A stretch of 64,000 nucleotides of DNA, taken from NCBI RefSeq assembly GCF_022539315.1, contig NC_066313.1, positions 21,365,059 to 21,429,058 of the forward strand. Direction: 5' to 3'. Under the pieces are notes generated by a model. That model ran no database searches. It saw only the letters and a program-made list of their open reading frames with translations, and was not told the origin of the DNA. This DNA is from Serinus canaria. Lineage: Eukaryota > Chordata > Aves > Passeriformes > Fringillidae. The translations under genes were made by a program, and so were the position numbers. This document shows positions 23,548-37,500 of this stretch, in pieces. Each line of letters starts with the position of its first letter. Position 1 is the first letter of the stretch.

Positions 23548-24030
23548 GGACCAAGCTGCCTTTTGCAAAAGACTTATTCTAAAAAGAGAAAGGGTATTTA
23601 TTTTTGTATAACACCCCTATTTATATATTTATGCACTTGTATATAGATGTATATGTGCCTTTTATAATGCTATGGAGACAGAAGGCATCCTCAGCAAGGT
23701 CACAGGAGGACCCAGGAAACAAGGCAGCAGCTCTCAGTGGCACACGATGGAAAGAGCATGACAAGGGACACTGCAGGACATGCGTCCAAACAGAGCTGCC
23801 AGCCCCCTCTTGCAGCGAGGGTTTCACAACAAATAATGCTGCCCAAAAGGTCTTTTCCTTTCCCCCACAGGAAAGTTTGTACCAGGAACACGCTCCTGTG
23901 AATGGACTGGAGTTATGCACTCTGCCTAATCAACTTAAACAACCTTTCACATACACACCATCTGCAGCTGCCTATCTGTAAAGACAAATTCACGCTTTAA
24001 CATCTAAAATAAAGGCTTTAGTCTTTGCTG
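23548..24030 (+). promoter_or_regulatory. BOC: BOC 3' UTR
   Basis: From the stop codon to about 20 bases past the poly(A) signal at 24008. The first 100 bases are AT-rich with three ATTTA pentamers (23596, 23619, 23627) and a Pumilio-type site TGTATATA at 23638-23645, features usually linked to mRNA decay and translational control. The exact 3' end is estimated. Confidence 0.75.
24008..24013 (+). terminator. BOC: BOC polyadenylation signal AATAAA
   Basis: The canonical AATAAA lies 461 bases after the BOC stop and is followed within 30 bases by a T/G-rich stretch, the expected downstream element. Confidence 0.75.
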
Positions 24031-24358
24031 TGCCTGGCTCTAAGCTGATTCCTCACACAAAATGAGCCTTTTCTTTTTCACTTGTATCATACAGCAAGCA
24101 GGATATCTGGGGAAAGGTAACATTTTCCTGCACTTAAGAGTTTTCCAAATAGACACTAGTGATGCTGAGTCTGGGATCTTGTTCCCTGTCTCCAGCTGAG
24201 TCTTTAGGTATGTGGCTACCCAGCTGGCACTGTATGTCCTTGGCCTTTGTTAGGCAAGGGATTGGTGCCAGACAGCCCTCGCCTGGGACTCCAGGCATTT
24301 CCTACCTCCTAGGGCACAACCTGCAGCTGCACAAGAGCTGTCAGCACCAGGTATATTC

Positions 24359-24402
<44 letters not shown>

Positions 24403-25160
24403 CCCCAGCAGGGACCTCTTGCAAGGGTAGGCTGCACAAGCACCATTCACACAATTGTGCTGGGACCAGCAGGAAGTTCTTGTGCCTGGCTGATATGTGG
24501 CTGGAGCCCTGCTGAGCGTACACAAGACAGAGACACAAAGACCTGTGGCAAGAGGTGGGAAGTGGGGAGGAACAGCAAGAGCAGCTGGAGGTTGTTTAAT
24601 TTATTCAGATAAAAAATAGCATCTTAGGAGCTTTGCATGGGAAGAACACAATCCTTCCAGCCTGGGGATAAAGGAAGGTTTCACAATCAGGCAGGGTAAG
24701 TGCTATAAATGATCACATACTGCCACCACACCAAATGAGAGACTCAAAAAAAACACCAACACCTGAAAACACACAGAGCTTGGCCCTCTGGCTGATCAGG
24801 CAGGTACAGGCCAGTGGAATTACAGGTTGACTTTGCATTGTTACATGCACCTCCTGCCAGTAAATGCCATGTCCTTCCCTGAGGAGAAAGGCCTCTTTGC
24901 TTTCTCCTGGCCAGTAGCGTGTCCCTGGACTCTGACTAGCTCAGTTAGCAGAGCAGGGCCACTGCTGGTCAGCAGTAACAAATGCTTGCTTGAGGCAGAC
25001 TTCTTTTACCATTTTGAGAACAAATATTTTCCCCAAGAAAACTTCAAACCAGCTTTCCAGAGCCACTTGTTTGAAGATAGAGACAGACAATGCACACACA
25101 TGGATACACAAAGCGCACCTTGTCCAGTACAACCCTCTGCAATGGACTGATAACAGTATT
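24031..25160. other. Intergenic gap between convergent BOC and CFAP44
   Basis: Apart from the (TA)n tract I see no gene here. Part of it may be 3' UTR of longer transcript forms from either side; a further minus-strand AATAAA lies at 24600-24605. Confidence 0.7.
24364..24400. repeat. (TA)n microsatellite between BOC and CFAP44
   Basis: About 18 TA units in a row, immediately preceded by GTG. It sits in the roughly 1.1 kb gap between the ends of two convergent genes. Likely length-polymorphic. Confidence 0.95.
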
Positions 25161-25167
25161 TAGTAGT

Positions 25168-25187
25168 TTTATTTGCTATTTTTTATT
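25168..25187 (-). terminator. CFAP44: CFAP44 polyadenylation signals (two AATAAA)
   Basis: Two minus-strand AATAAA hexamers, at 25182-25187 and 25168-25173, lie about 245-260 bases past the CFAP44 stop codon. Together with 25188-25430 they define the likely 3' UTR. Confidence 0.65.
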
Positions 25188-25430
25188 CCAAATATGTTGT
25201 TACAGTCATATTTTGATAGAAAAAACAAATATAACCCTTTACAACTAAACCCCTGGATAGCGAAAACAATTAATTTTGCTCTTCCAGGCACGACTGCTGC
25301 TGCAGTTAATTTTAAGGGTGACGTGGATTGTTAGTTACTATTTCTGAAGAGGGAGTATGAGTCTCAGAGTCCTGTGGTAAAGCTTGTAGAAAGAGGCACC
25401 CACCTTTTCTGCTAAGGAAAGTGAATTCTT

Positions 25431-25565
25431 TTACATCTCATCTAATCTGCCCTGGCTGATTTCCTCTCTCAGAAGGGCCACCTCACAAGTCATGTGCGTG
25501 AGCTGTGACTCCAGCCGGGCTGTCTCTTTGATGTCAGCACTTCGAGTGCCCTCAAATTCTCCTCC
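25431..25565 (-). CDS. CFAP44: CFAP44 exon a33: C-terminus and stop
   Basis: It encodes [20 protein letters not shown], then [20 protein letters not shown], ending LDEM with TAA at 25431-25433. Acceptor TCTCTACAG; the 3' UTR runs left to the paired AATAAA near 25.18 kb. Confidence 0.93.
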   Translation of the reverse strand, partial: GGEFEGTRSADIKETARLESQLTHMTCEVALLREEISQGRLDEM

Positions 25566-28500
25566 CTGTAGAGAAAAAAAATTGAGAGGAAAAAGATGGC
25601 TCCTATAAAACATGGAGAATGAACAGTGGAAATTTATTTCAAACAGGGAAAGTGAAGCTTTCCAAGAACCAGGACATACCCATGACATCTCCCCACCTTA
25701 GTCAGAACAATGTGAAAGTGAAGGTTCACTAACTTAGATTTACTCCCTAGTACAGAGCAATAAATCCACTTCTCATTGTAATGCTGTTACGTGACTGTAA
25801 TATGATTGTTTCCATGTAACAAAGGAATATTCTTTTCATTCCTTCAAGGCATATTTTAGTTAGAAATTAGTTTGTTTCAGTGTTAGAAAGCAACAAAGTA
25901 AGAAATTGTAGAGATGGTAAGGTATGGAGCAGCCATTCAGTCTGTCCACTCCTAGCCCAAACTGCTGACTGCGGAGTAGGATGTGAGACCATAGAGCTGG
26001 GGAGGGCCAGATGATCCCTCACCCATTTCTGAACAGTCCCAAACCTGCAAGCACTGCAGTGGCTACAAGGCTCACCTGACCAGTTGTCAGTGATTCCAGC
26101 TCAGTTTCAAGCTGATGCTTTTCACGGCAAAACCTGTTCAGCTGGTGCAGCTTGCTGGTGTTTTCCCTTGTCAGCTTTGTTAGCTGATGCTGCAGGACTA
26201 CAATTCGTTCCTAGAAAGATGTAAAAAGTTGATCTGGGATGAGAGAGGACAAAAAGTGTGGAGTGGGGAAGAAATGCTAGGCACAATGTAAATGTCACAG
26301 GTAAACAACAGACTGATCCTGCCACACCACCTGGCAGGATCAGCCACACAGTACCTTTAGTGCAGTGTCATCTTTTTGTTTTTAATATATCTAAATTATA
26401 AATGCCTAAGTAAGTAAAGCAGTTAGGCAAGAGTGTGAGGGAAAAAAAAAAAGCCATTAGGTACATAGTATTTCTGTACCCTCCTGTGCTCTTCTGTAAA
26501 GGCAGCATAAGTGTGTTGCCTGCTTGCACCACAGCAGCTGAGCCTTAGGCATGGAGACATGAAATTTTCAGACTGCACAGATTGGCACTCCAGGCATGAG
26601 CCAGAACCTGCCCTGTACTCAAAGTCTGTCAGCAAAGGCACTGAGAGAAGGCAGGAGGTGCTGAATGCCACCTGAGAAACAGAGAAAAGCACTCTACAAG
26701 AGCTTCATGTAGGGAATGAAGTAGGACAATGTGTTTGAGGAAAGCAAAACAGAGAGATCAACTATCTCCATGAAAAATAGGATGTGCACCAGCAACTGGA
26801 GCAGAGGTAGCAATGAAGATGGGAAATTGGAGTTGAACACTATGGTTTATTAAGGACAAGTGAAAAAAATCAAACATGAGCAAGGTGACAAAAGATTTTA
26901 GTGTAACTTTTCAGTCCCCAGGAAAACTAAGCCTTAAGAGATCATCACAACACCTGTCTTCCTCCTCTTCCTGCTGCTTACCTCCCATTCTTTGAGCTCC
27001 ATGAAATGCTCATATTCTTTCTCCATTATTCTCACTTTCATCTGCTCCATAGGTATATTAACAGAGTGTACTTGAACTGCTTCAAAATCAACCAGCCGAC
27101 CAAACTTCTCCATCATCAGATTATTGCACCTCTCATCCAGTTCTAACAGAGGGACATTGGCACAAATTGCAGCACTGTCATTCATTGGTTTACAAGAATA
27201 TCTGCCTTATCCTAGCATTTTGTCTGAGCCTTTTGGTGTCAGCTCTGTAATAAATAATTCACACAAAACCACACAGAGCTCACAGCTGAGTCATGCCACT
27301 TGTCCTTGCCTATGATCATGCTTAGTGTGGTCACTAAGCCACACTCTAAGCCGGTCCTAGTAAACCACTCTCACACCACAGGCTGTATAGGGCCTCTGCA
27401 GGTCTGGTGGAAACAAGACCTATTCAAATCAGAAATTTGAATAGGTCTTGTTTCCACCAGAAAGACCTATTCAAACCCAACTTTGGGTTTGGCTGTTGGG
27501 AAACTGATTTGAATAGGTCTTGTTTCCTTCTTCAGATGTTCCAAAGGGGAGGAAATTACCAAAAAATGCTTATGTATCTTTGGAGAAACTACTTTTTATC
27601 CTAGGAGTTCTGGTTTACAAGTAGAAATAGCAAACAGTGTCCAGACTTCCAGTGTCTCATCTCAGTCAGCGCTACTTATATTAAGTTGCCAAATTATTTC
27701 GCACAGCCTGATGACATTGCAATGCTGGAGAACTGCTACTCCATCAAAAGAGTCCACTTGATCTGTTCTATTTTCTGCAGTAACTCTCTGTGACAGCTAT
27801 GCAAGTATAGAGCCAGACGTGGTGAGTTACCCACAGCCAGTGAGAGGGACAGAAGGAACACTAGCAATGCTGTGTTGTTCAGAGTCTCTGTTACTCACCT
27901 TGAATCTCCATCTCCATCTCCTTTTTGTCCTGGAGAAGCTGCTTATGTTGCTCCTTGGCCTTCTTATGTATCTCTCTTTGCATTACCTTTTCATTACGTA
28001 GATCCACAATTCTTTTCTGCAGATACTGCAAGGACTGGTTGGTAAATACTAAAGTCTGGGAGAAGTCATGGGGCAACTCCCCATCAACCAAGCACTGCAC
28101 CTGCAAAAGCAGCCAGAAATAAGCAAGGCTGGCTTTACTTATCAAGGGCGATGGAAACGTCTATGTATATAAAATGTGTGAGCAATAGAGAATTAGTGAG
28201 TGAGGTGGGCATGGGTACAACTCTTTTTTTAGGCCAGGGAATTGTGTGAATGAATGCATTGTATCCACTCTGGCATTATTGAATTGGGCAGAATTCCCAT
28301 TAGTTTCAATACTTTTTGGGGATTTTTTGATTTTTTTTTTTCTGGGGAGGTTTTTCTTTTTTCTTCCCCCCCAGGAGATTATCCGTAGTTATGGACCTGA
28401 AGTAGAATACCATGCCAAACCTATACAGCACTTGAAGATCATGCACATTTCCACTGTGGGCCAGCCTGCCTGTCCTTACCTCATTTCTGTCAGTACAGGA

Positions 28501-31500
28501 GAAGGGGAAAAAAGGGAATTCTAGAGGAAATAGCAGCATAAAGTTCAGTTAATGGCACTTCCTTCCCAGGAGACCATAGTGAATCAGGAACTAAGGGCCC
28601 CGAAGAACAGTAACACCGTTATTCAGACGTACACAGGCTCCTCTGCATGTGCAGATAGATGCACAGCAGCTTGAATTACCTGATGGAGTCTCAAAGGCAC
28701 AACTACATCCAGCTTGTTCAGTTTGTGCAGCTTTTCCCACTGAAAGGCATCCAGTTCCCTGTTTGTTGTGTCCAGACTGGTTTCTATTTCTTTTGCCTGC
28801 AGAAGACAAATTGTGGACAAACAAAATCCTGTGATACTTAGAATACATAAGGCAACAAGGTTCTGCTAGAGTTCCTGATCCAAAGGGAAAGAAGTATATA
28901 AAAATGTGCTTTTTTAAAAACTGCTTATAATAGGTGAGTTTCATAGGCGAACCCAAGGATTATCTACATATATTCAAGCAAAATTCTAACCTGAATACCT
29001 CTGCACATGTGTACACTCGTGAATGTCTCCTTGGAGCTGCTCTGTATGTATCAAGAGACAGCTGCTTTGTTTAGTATCTAAAACACTTGTAGATCTACAG
29101 AGCCTGCTAGATAATTTTTATTGTGTTATGCCTGGAAATGCTTATTCATTCTGCATGAGAAAGAAACAATTCAGACTCAAATGTCATGCCCCAGGGTGAA
29201 TATGTGGCAGCTGGCACTTAGGAAAGCCTTTAAAAACTAAATGTTGTATGTTAAGCATGCTTGATGGAACATTTTTGAGACAAAAAAAGTGCAAGACTTG
29301 CATAATGTTATTTTGGTAGCACCCTCTCTTCCAGATAACCCTTCAAAATAAGATATTTTTTAATCAGTAGAAATCAAATTTCTGAATGAATGCAGGAGTT
29401 CAAAAAGGCAAAATGGAAAATTTGTACCAAAAGTTTATTCAGTGATTACCTGTGACAAAGAGCAATGGAAAATAACTAAAAGCAAAAGAAATAGATGGAA
29501 GAATAGAATTTTTATGCATTTATTTTAACTTGGATTTGTGTTAGGGTAAGTATTCATTAATCTCTGTTCCCATACACACACACAGAGAATAAGCCAGACC
29601 ACACCATGTGTTTCATCTGAACCAGAGGAGAATCCAGTTCCTGCTGCTGCATGAGGTTAGACAGCTGGGAAGGAACTGACCTAAAGACTGGATCCAGCCC
29701 CATGAAAGCTAAACTTGATTTACCCTTTTCAGGAGAACAGGTATTCCATGTCAACCTGCCTCCTGCCTCTGTGCTACCACAGATATCTTTCCCAAATGGA
29801 GGCCTCTCTTAGGGTTAGGATTCTGTTTTTAAGTCTCAGACCAGCACTAATCACTAGCACTACATTGAATATGCTGATGCTTTCTGAGAAAACACTACAA
29901 TACCTTTATGGCCAAGGCATTATATTCCTTTTTGAGGACAGCAGCAACTTTCTTCTCCTCTTCTAAAGCTTTCTCAATGCCTATCCGCTGCTGCCGGAGC
30001 TGGACAGTGTTCAGGAAGAGATCCTCACTGCAGCCTGAGAGGGAAAGAGTCAAAGAAGAGCTTACTTTCACTGTGACTACTCTGGAGTTACTGAGCAGAG
30101 CTGGTACCTTCTCCTGCTGTGCACATTCCCAGCATTCCCCATAATAGCACCATGGGTTTGCTTCCCTAGAGCTTCCTTAAACATACACCCATGGGCCACG
30201 TGCCTCCATGAACGGGTCAATGTCTTGGATGGATCTTTTTCTTCTTTACATTCAGTCAAGGCAACTTGTTTCCAGAAGTCAGATTAAATGCATCAAAGCC
30301 AGCATTAAAGGCAAGTGCTCAAAAAATAGCTTTTGTAAGCAATACAGTTCCAGTAGTAAATAAGTGTTCCAGTAAAATCTTCAATTATGTGAGCACATAG
30401 TTGTTTCTCCATAGCACCCTTCACTATAAATTAAGAACTTGCTGAAGGGATCATTTATAGCTCTACGTGTAAACAAAGCTGTATTTCATAAAACCTGTGT
30501 CATGGTAAGGAAGATCTGTGAATTTCTATCTAATACTGTGATTTCAGTAATGCTTAGCAAATGCCTAATTATGCCCAAATCAGCAGGCAGAATAATAAAA
30601 ATAAAGGCCAAAAAAATTCCACATAAAGAGACAAATATGAAGACATTAAAGCAACATGTAATTACCCTATTAAATTAGCAATTTGGACATTTTAAGTAAG
30701 AAAAAAAATCTTTATTTCTTCCCAACATTCCATTGAAAAATGAGATGAACAAGAAGATAATAAAAAATTCAATTTGTGGAAATAATTTTAAAATCCAATT
30801 TAAAAAAAAAGGTAAGGCAAATTGTTGGTAAGTTAGAACTTGAAAATGAAGCAGTGCTATTACATGGTCATTGACACATCACTCAAAAATTATTTTTTTT
30901 TAAAAAACACCCTAAATTAGCTAAGCTTGTACAAAAGAAAAGAGGGAGAGAGGTTGCCTGCCTTTTTTGAATGCACAAATGAAGAGGATTCTGAAAAGTA
31001 AAACTACTAACTTTTCAGAGCAGCCTAGCAACAGGCAATTGCTGCATAATCCACGAGGTGGTAACAAAGAGCTTCAATTAAGAGCATGAGAATCTCCTCA
31101 GAATTTTTCTGAACAGAGAGAGATCCAGCCAGGCCAGGCAGCTGGTTTCCAGAGAGCACCTACAGCCTTGCCACTGCTCCAATCGAGACAGGAGCCTTTT
31201 CTCTCCAGATAACCGCCATGAAATGGTGAATGCTTCTTTACACAAAAGACTTAATTCTTAGTGCTTAGCTAAGTTTTATTTTCCCAAACTTTTTAAATTA
31301 GGGTAGTCTACACTACCAGCAGTTTTATTGTCTTGACCAAAGTTTCCTAGGGAAAAATGCTGCACACAGAAGGGGTACACACATTCCAGCCTTTCATGAT
31401 TTTACCACGCAGTGAATAATTTAAAAAAGCTGTGTTTTCTTTTCAAACATATAATGTTGCCCTTAAAGCTAAACAACAAGTTAACAGAAGGAAATAACAC

Positions 31501-34500
31501 CTTAGGTACCTTCTGGGCAAACTGAGTCATCAAAGACTATGCTTTCAGATCCACAATTTTCTTCATCAGTCTTTACATCAGGCTTTTCATCATCCTCCTC
31601 TTCATTCTCATTTTGTTCACCTGAAAGAAACAGGCACTGGCTTGCAAAATGCTCCAGACTCACCAGCTATGCATGATGCCAATGTGCTGGTGAACACAAG
31701 CCCAGCAACCCATGAAAGATCACTCTGGTGATATGTGAATCCAGGCACCTCGTGCCTATTGCATTGATCTGATGTGATGTTTTCACAGAAAGGAAAAGGG
31801 AAAAAGGGAGAGAGAGAGAGAAATCACCTAGTAGTAGAACCGGCACAGACGCAGCCCATGTTTCAAATCTTTCATAAAACATCACCATTGTCTGCACTTT
31901 TTGCTAATCATGTCCCGCTTGAAATCAAAAGCCAAGTCAGAGAGAGCACAAGTCTTTTATCTCAGTAGGACTGCCTAGCTTCAACAGCTTAAAAGTGAGT
32001 CACTAAGACAAATGAAATCCTATTGTAATATGTTTAGTCCTGTGACTAATAGATGATTGCAGATTAGGTTTATTATCTCTCATTAGCCAATGGACAGATT
32101 AGAGCAGAATATCACAAATGTGACAGACTAATCACTTATCCATAGCTCCCATTGGTACAGCATGGGAAGCACCTATTTAAAGCTGTACCTCTTCCTCTTA
32201 CCAATTATCAGTCCTCGGTATTGATATATAGGATGTAAATTGCAGGAGCTGTTATCAGACCAACTGCAGTCATGTTAGAAACTGAATTACATCATTATCA
32301 TTCCAGATGACAGCCACAGAACACATTGTCAGTCTATAAACAAATCTGGGTAGGTCTGACCTATGGGTTTTTGAACTGACTGGAGTGTTGTGTGTGCTCA
32401 GCGCTCCAGCTAGACTGAGAGACATGTACTTGACCACATGGAAATATGTATTACAAATCCATAAAGCAAAAAGAACAAAATATCCAACCTGCTTCTCTTC
32501 CTACTTCTTCTTTTTCCACAAACTCAACTTCCTTCTTTAAAATATCAGTCAGAAAATCAGCAAATTCATTGTTTTCTCCAAGGGATGCTTCAAAGCTGGC
32601 ATAAAGAGCTTTCTCACGTTCCTCAAGCATTACAATCTCACACTTTCTATCCTCCATTTGTGCAAGGTAGCTCTTCAATTTTGACTAAACAAACATAAAA
32701 CTATTTCAGTTAAAAGGTACAGCCCATGTGTACATGTATAGGATGCATCTGTGAAGATCTGGAAATGCAAAACTTGTCTTTCTCTCTTGATTAAACCCAT
32801 GGTTCAATCAAGCATCACCTAGGAATATGTTCTTAAAGTATGTGATTAGTCACTTATATCATGAAGGATCTATTAAAATACAGATGTTAAGATTATTTAA
32901 AAATTAAGTTTTGGAAGTTAGAATGTCACTTTAGGACATGAAACAGAAAGATGTGGACACTGGATTTTCCAACGCAAAAAAGAGACTTTTAATTTTTGAC
33001 TCCGACATTTATAGATTTCTAGAAGTGATAGCGGTTTGGAGGATGGCAGTGCCACCTCTCCAATGACACTGGATAAACTAACAGTCTATCAAATTTATTT
33101 TCCTCCAAAAAGAATGCAAAACAATAAGTTATTTACATAAAGTGTGTGAGAAAATTCATTGCAAGAATGTAAACATCAGCAGGCTTAGAAAAACTTAAAA
33201 AAACAGGGCAACATCAGAAATGACCATCCTATTAGGCTGATCATCAAGAGTTTCTTGTTTTTCAAAATTTAGCACTAGTCACTGGATTGGTGCTAAAACA
33301 AAGCCAAGGGATGCCACCATTTACTTTATGGTTTACTTTTGTTTCAAGCCATGCATTAACGGTACTGTTAAATTTAAATTAATGGTACATGTGGTCTACT
33401 TACATGTATGTCCTCCTGTTTACTGATGAGAGCACAAATTTTCTCCTCAAGAAGGTCCTCATGTATCTCAAGTTTCTTCAGGATAAGCAGCTCTTCACAA
33501 CATGTGATGCAGCGCAGATCAGCACTTTTCATCTGCACATCCATCTTCAGTTTCTTGTGCCTCAAAAGGCGAAGTTCAGCATCGAAGTTGATCACCAGTG
33601 TGTTGATCTGGAGCAAAGGAGCATGAAAACATGCAAAGCTAGAGAAGGGAGCAGAAGGGAAAAATTCTCTCTGCCTAACCCACAACTCAGACATGCTATT
33701 TCCTAGAGAGTACTGATGCACTTTGAAAGACAAGTTAATCCCAAATCTTTGTCTTTGTTCTCAGCATAATAGTAAAAAAATCACTAGGGCTTCACAGGAA
33801 TCTTTCACTGCATCCCTTCCATGCCTGAAGTATTTTACTCTTCAGAAAATGTTTTCAAGTAGTCTGTAGTTTACAGTTCCAGATGCATCAATAAATAACT
33901 TCTGTCTCAACAGACTTCTTTTGAAATAGCTGCCAGCTCTTCACTTAGACATTTACAGCAAAAGAAGTACTAGCAGCTGCTAACATTAACTTACAGGTGT
34001 GTGATGTTTACAACAGAATTTGGGTATTCCCTCATAACCTTCATACACATGAACACAAGGGTGTCTGTGTTGAGGCAGACCAAAGAATCAACTCCCAGCA
34101 GAAATTAGAGGAGAGATGCTAAGAAATGGAGCAAACAAGTGAATAGTGGCATACCTCTGCTATACAGCTTTCTTAAACTCTGACTTAGGTGCATCCTGAG
34201 CTTGAACCAGTATACTTGTGTTCAGCAGCTTTGAATGGAATTTTTTCCCCCACGTTCTAGCGCTGAGTTCCAAAGCTTAGCTTATTGTTCGATAGGAAAA
34301 CTATTTTCATTTGCATGCTTCAAGCTTTCTATGTGACCATTTCATTTGATATCTCTCCTTCTTTTAAGACACGATTCCCACCCTCCTTTTGTATGGTATT
34401 CAGAATTTTATTGCATCTCTAAAACCATTTCAGTTGCCTTTTTTGCAGGCCAAAGATATATTATCCACTTAGCTGTACCTTTTAGAAAATCTTTTCCATG

Positions 34501-37500
34501 ACTAAGCACTTTGGTTACTCTCTTTTGTACCTTTTCTAATCCTACAAAGTAATTTTTAGACCAAAAAGTTGAGACTACAGTTATTGAAGAGCTGAGAACA
34601 TGAATCTACAAAGTTGTAGTGATGCAGCTTTTTAAACTCTGTAATTTTTCAAGTTATGTCTAATATTTTGCTTGCCTTTTTCCCCCCTTTTTTTGGCCAC
34701 TAAGATCACAGCTTCATGGCACAATCAGTAAGAAATCTAAGATATCTTTCAAGTGACAATAGTCAAAACACAGGTCATAGTTATGGATTTATACTGATTT
34801 CCACCATAAATTTGCATGTCAGCATTTCCCAGGACTGCAGAAAGGCAAGACTAGCTACAATCCTGAGACAGAAGGGGTTTTGGTGTCATTTATGAACCAG
34901 TGGGACTTTTTAATCTGACAAAAATAACTTTCAATTTCCTACCTTTTTAATCAAGGCTTCCTGCAAGTATAGATTTTTTATCTTCTCCCTCTTTAAAATT
35001 TCCAGTTCCATTTCTGTTCGCTCTACTTTTTCCATCTCAAAAGCCTTCTGCTCCTCTGTGACCACAGCTGATGCATCACCAGCCTGTGCCACGGGGTCAC
35101 CCTCTTCCACTGGAGGAGTTTGAAGAAACACATGCCTAAATGCGCGAGACGAGAGACACCCTTCCAGCGGTTCCTCAAGTTTTGCCTTGGCCTCCTGCTC
35201 CTCTTTGAACTTTAGCAGGACGTCGCTGTTGCACTCAACTATTTTTTCAGGAACCTCATCTGGGTGTAACTGAGGGATTGGGGGAATAGGGATATGTTCT
35301 GATACATCTAAGTTTGCCTGTATGGATTTGACTTCCTTCACTAAACTCTTGATTTCATCAATAGTAGAAACCTTGAGATCCCTCAAGGACACAATCTCTT
35401 TGTTCATATTCACTTTCATCTCATGGATCTGCAAAGGAAAAAACTATTTTAGTAGGACTCTCCACCACAGGAAGCAGTCTTACCCAACTCAAGAAGGCTA
35501 ACATTAGGATTATTAATCCAGAATGATTATTCTGTGATAAGGGGACACCGTATTAGTTGACTCTTTTTACATAACGTAATAATTGAATGTGATCTATCAT
35601 TAATATACTTGGCAGAAACTTCTCTGATCTTTATAGAAGCAAATAACACACCATCCACCTGAAGCAACTGGAATTCCTCACCCGGATAAAACCAGAATTT
35701 ATGACAAGAACTATTTCCTTTGCTTGTTCTAATGAGTTGGGTTAATCACTGGCTATCTGGTAGCATCAGCACTACAGTGAAGTGCTGAAGCCCAAGCATG
35801 AGACTAAAATGATCCAACAAATCCCCTGAGAAAGTAGCATTGCTTCTGTAATGCTTAGGCCTCACTGTCAAAGTTATCCAGTGCTACTGTCATGTACTGC
35901 AGCCAAATACAATGAAAAACCATTCCTATGAGAAGGATAGGGGGAAAAATTACCGAGAAAGCAACAAAGATACTGCACAACATTTGAACTTATTGTGTCT
36001 TCAAGGCTGAAAGATGTGAGGTAACTGTAGGAGTTCTACTATAGCAAGGTGGCTCCAAAAAAAATGGTTTCTCAGGAAGATTCCAATTCCAAGAGCAGCA
36101 ATGGCTAAAGTGCAAATACAGAGAGGCCACACTAGAACACTTGTCCTTGCTCACATCCCTGTTTTTGTAAAGGTATTTCATGGCAGGGGTTACTTAGCTC
36201 AGTGCTTTTACTAGATTATCAGACTTGTAACTAAAAAAGACAGATGTTCCTGCTGAAATAGTAGTAAAGGTAAATTCTCCTCATTTATAAAGACTCACCC
36301 TGGAATGATTCAGGTGTGGGTTTGCTGAAACACAAGACAGTTCACAAGAGAAGGGCTGATTTGTAACTAAAGCTTACCTAAAACAGCCATCTGTCCTTCA
36401 AGGCCTATTCCCACATTCACTTTCAATTCCTTTCAAAAAATTTCTTCAGTGATTAATACACTATCCTCACTTCCCCCCCAAAAATGGAGCTATATACAGT
36501 TTTACATACCAAGTCTTCTAGGATTGCAAGCTGCATCATCTTCTTTTCAGTGCTTATACGCTCATTTTCAGTGAGTGTGTAGTTAGTGGCACTCTTCAGC
36601 CTGTAACAGCCTATATTCTCCCGTGCTTCTTTGATCTCCTCAGCATCTTTGGAATTCTCATGGTTATGTCTAGGTTTGTTCTTGTATCTGGTAGGTACAA
36701 AATAAAGCTGAACTTCAAGACAGAAAGCATACAAATGAACAGTCACTTCACACCCTCTTACTTGTGCAGTAAAGATTGGGAGGCGAAAGAGTGATGCATC
36801 CCTTTCAGAAAAGAATGGCTACTTTGGAAAGAATATCCTTGCACATTTAAATGAAAATCCCAGATATTTTTTCCCCCTAAGAACTCTTAAACAACTCTGC
36901 CATGGGAAAGTTTAAACCTTCACATTCAGACTGAGTTCTGGGTTAAGTGAGCATATGCTGCTATCAATTTCAGGGAGCCACACATCAACAATCTACCAGT
37001 CTGTAGCACAGAACACTTGATCCTACTCTACATTGTTAAACACTCAATACCCTTAAAAGCTTTGTATTCTGACTCTACATTGGTCCTATTCCCTGCCATT
37101 CATCTCCTAAGCAAAGACTTCTGTACTTCCATGAGCATAGAATGGTTTGGGTTATAAGGGACCCTAAAGATCTTGTTCCAGTGCCTCTGACACGGACAGG
37201 AGCACCTTCCACTAACCCAGCCTTGTAAAAGTGGTCATTCAAAGATATGGCTTAGGCTAGATATTTGAAAAGGTTCTTCACCTAGAGGGTGGCTGGGCAC
37301 CGGAACAGGCTCCCCAGGAAAGTGGTCACAGCACCTAGCTTGACAGACTTCAAGGAGTGTTTGGACAATGCTCTCAGGCACAGGATGTGACTCTTGAGGC
37401 TGCCACATGCAAGGACAGGAGTTGGACTTTGATGGTCCGGGTGGGTCTCTTCCAACTCAGGATATTCTATGATTTTGTGAAAGATGTCCTGTCCCCTTTT

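Larger units (their letters stand above)
25566..34942 (-). other. CFAP44: CFAP44 introns, C-terminal third
   Basis: AT-rich introns up to about 1.5 kb around exons a25-a33. Apart from the foldback at 27.4 kb I see no transposon or nested gene here. Confidence 0.7.

Noticed and set aside
27143..27185. Extension of CFAP44 exon a31 upstream to the end of its open frame
   Set aside because: The alternative acceptor lacks a pyrimidine tract, and the extra residues break the in-phase join with exon a30.
27404..27460. microRNA precursor at the 26 bp hairpin
   Set aside because: The stem is perfect, too short and has a 5-base loop, unlike the longer, imperfect stems of microRNA precursors.
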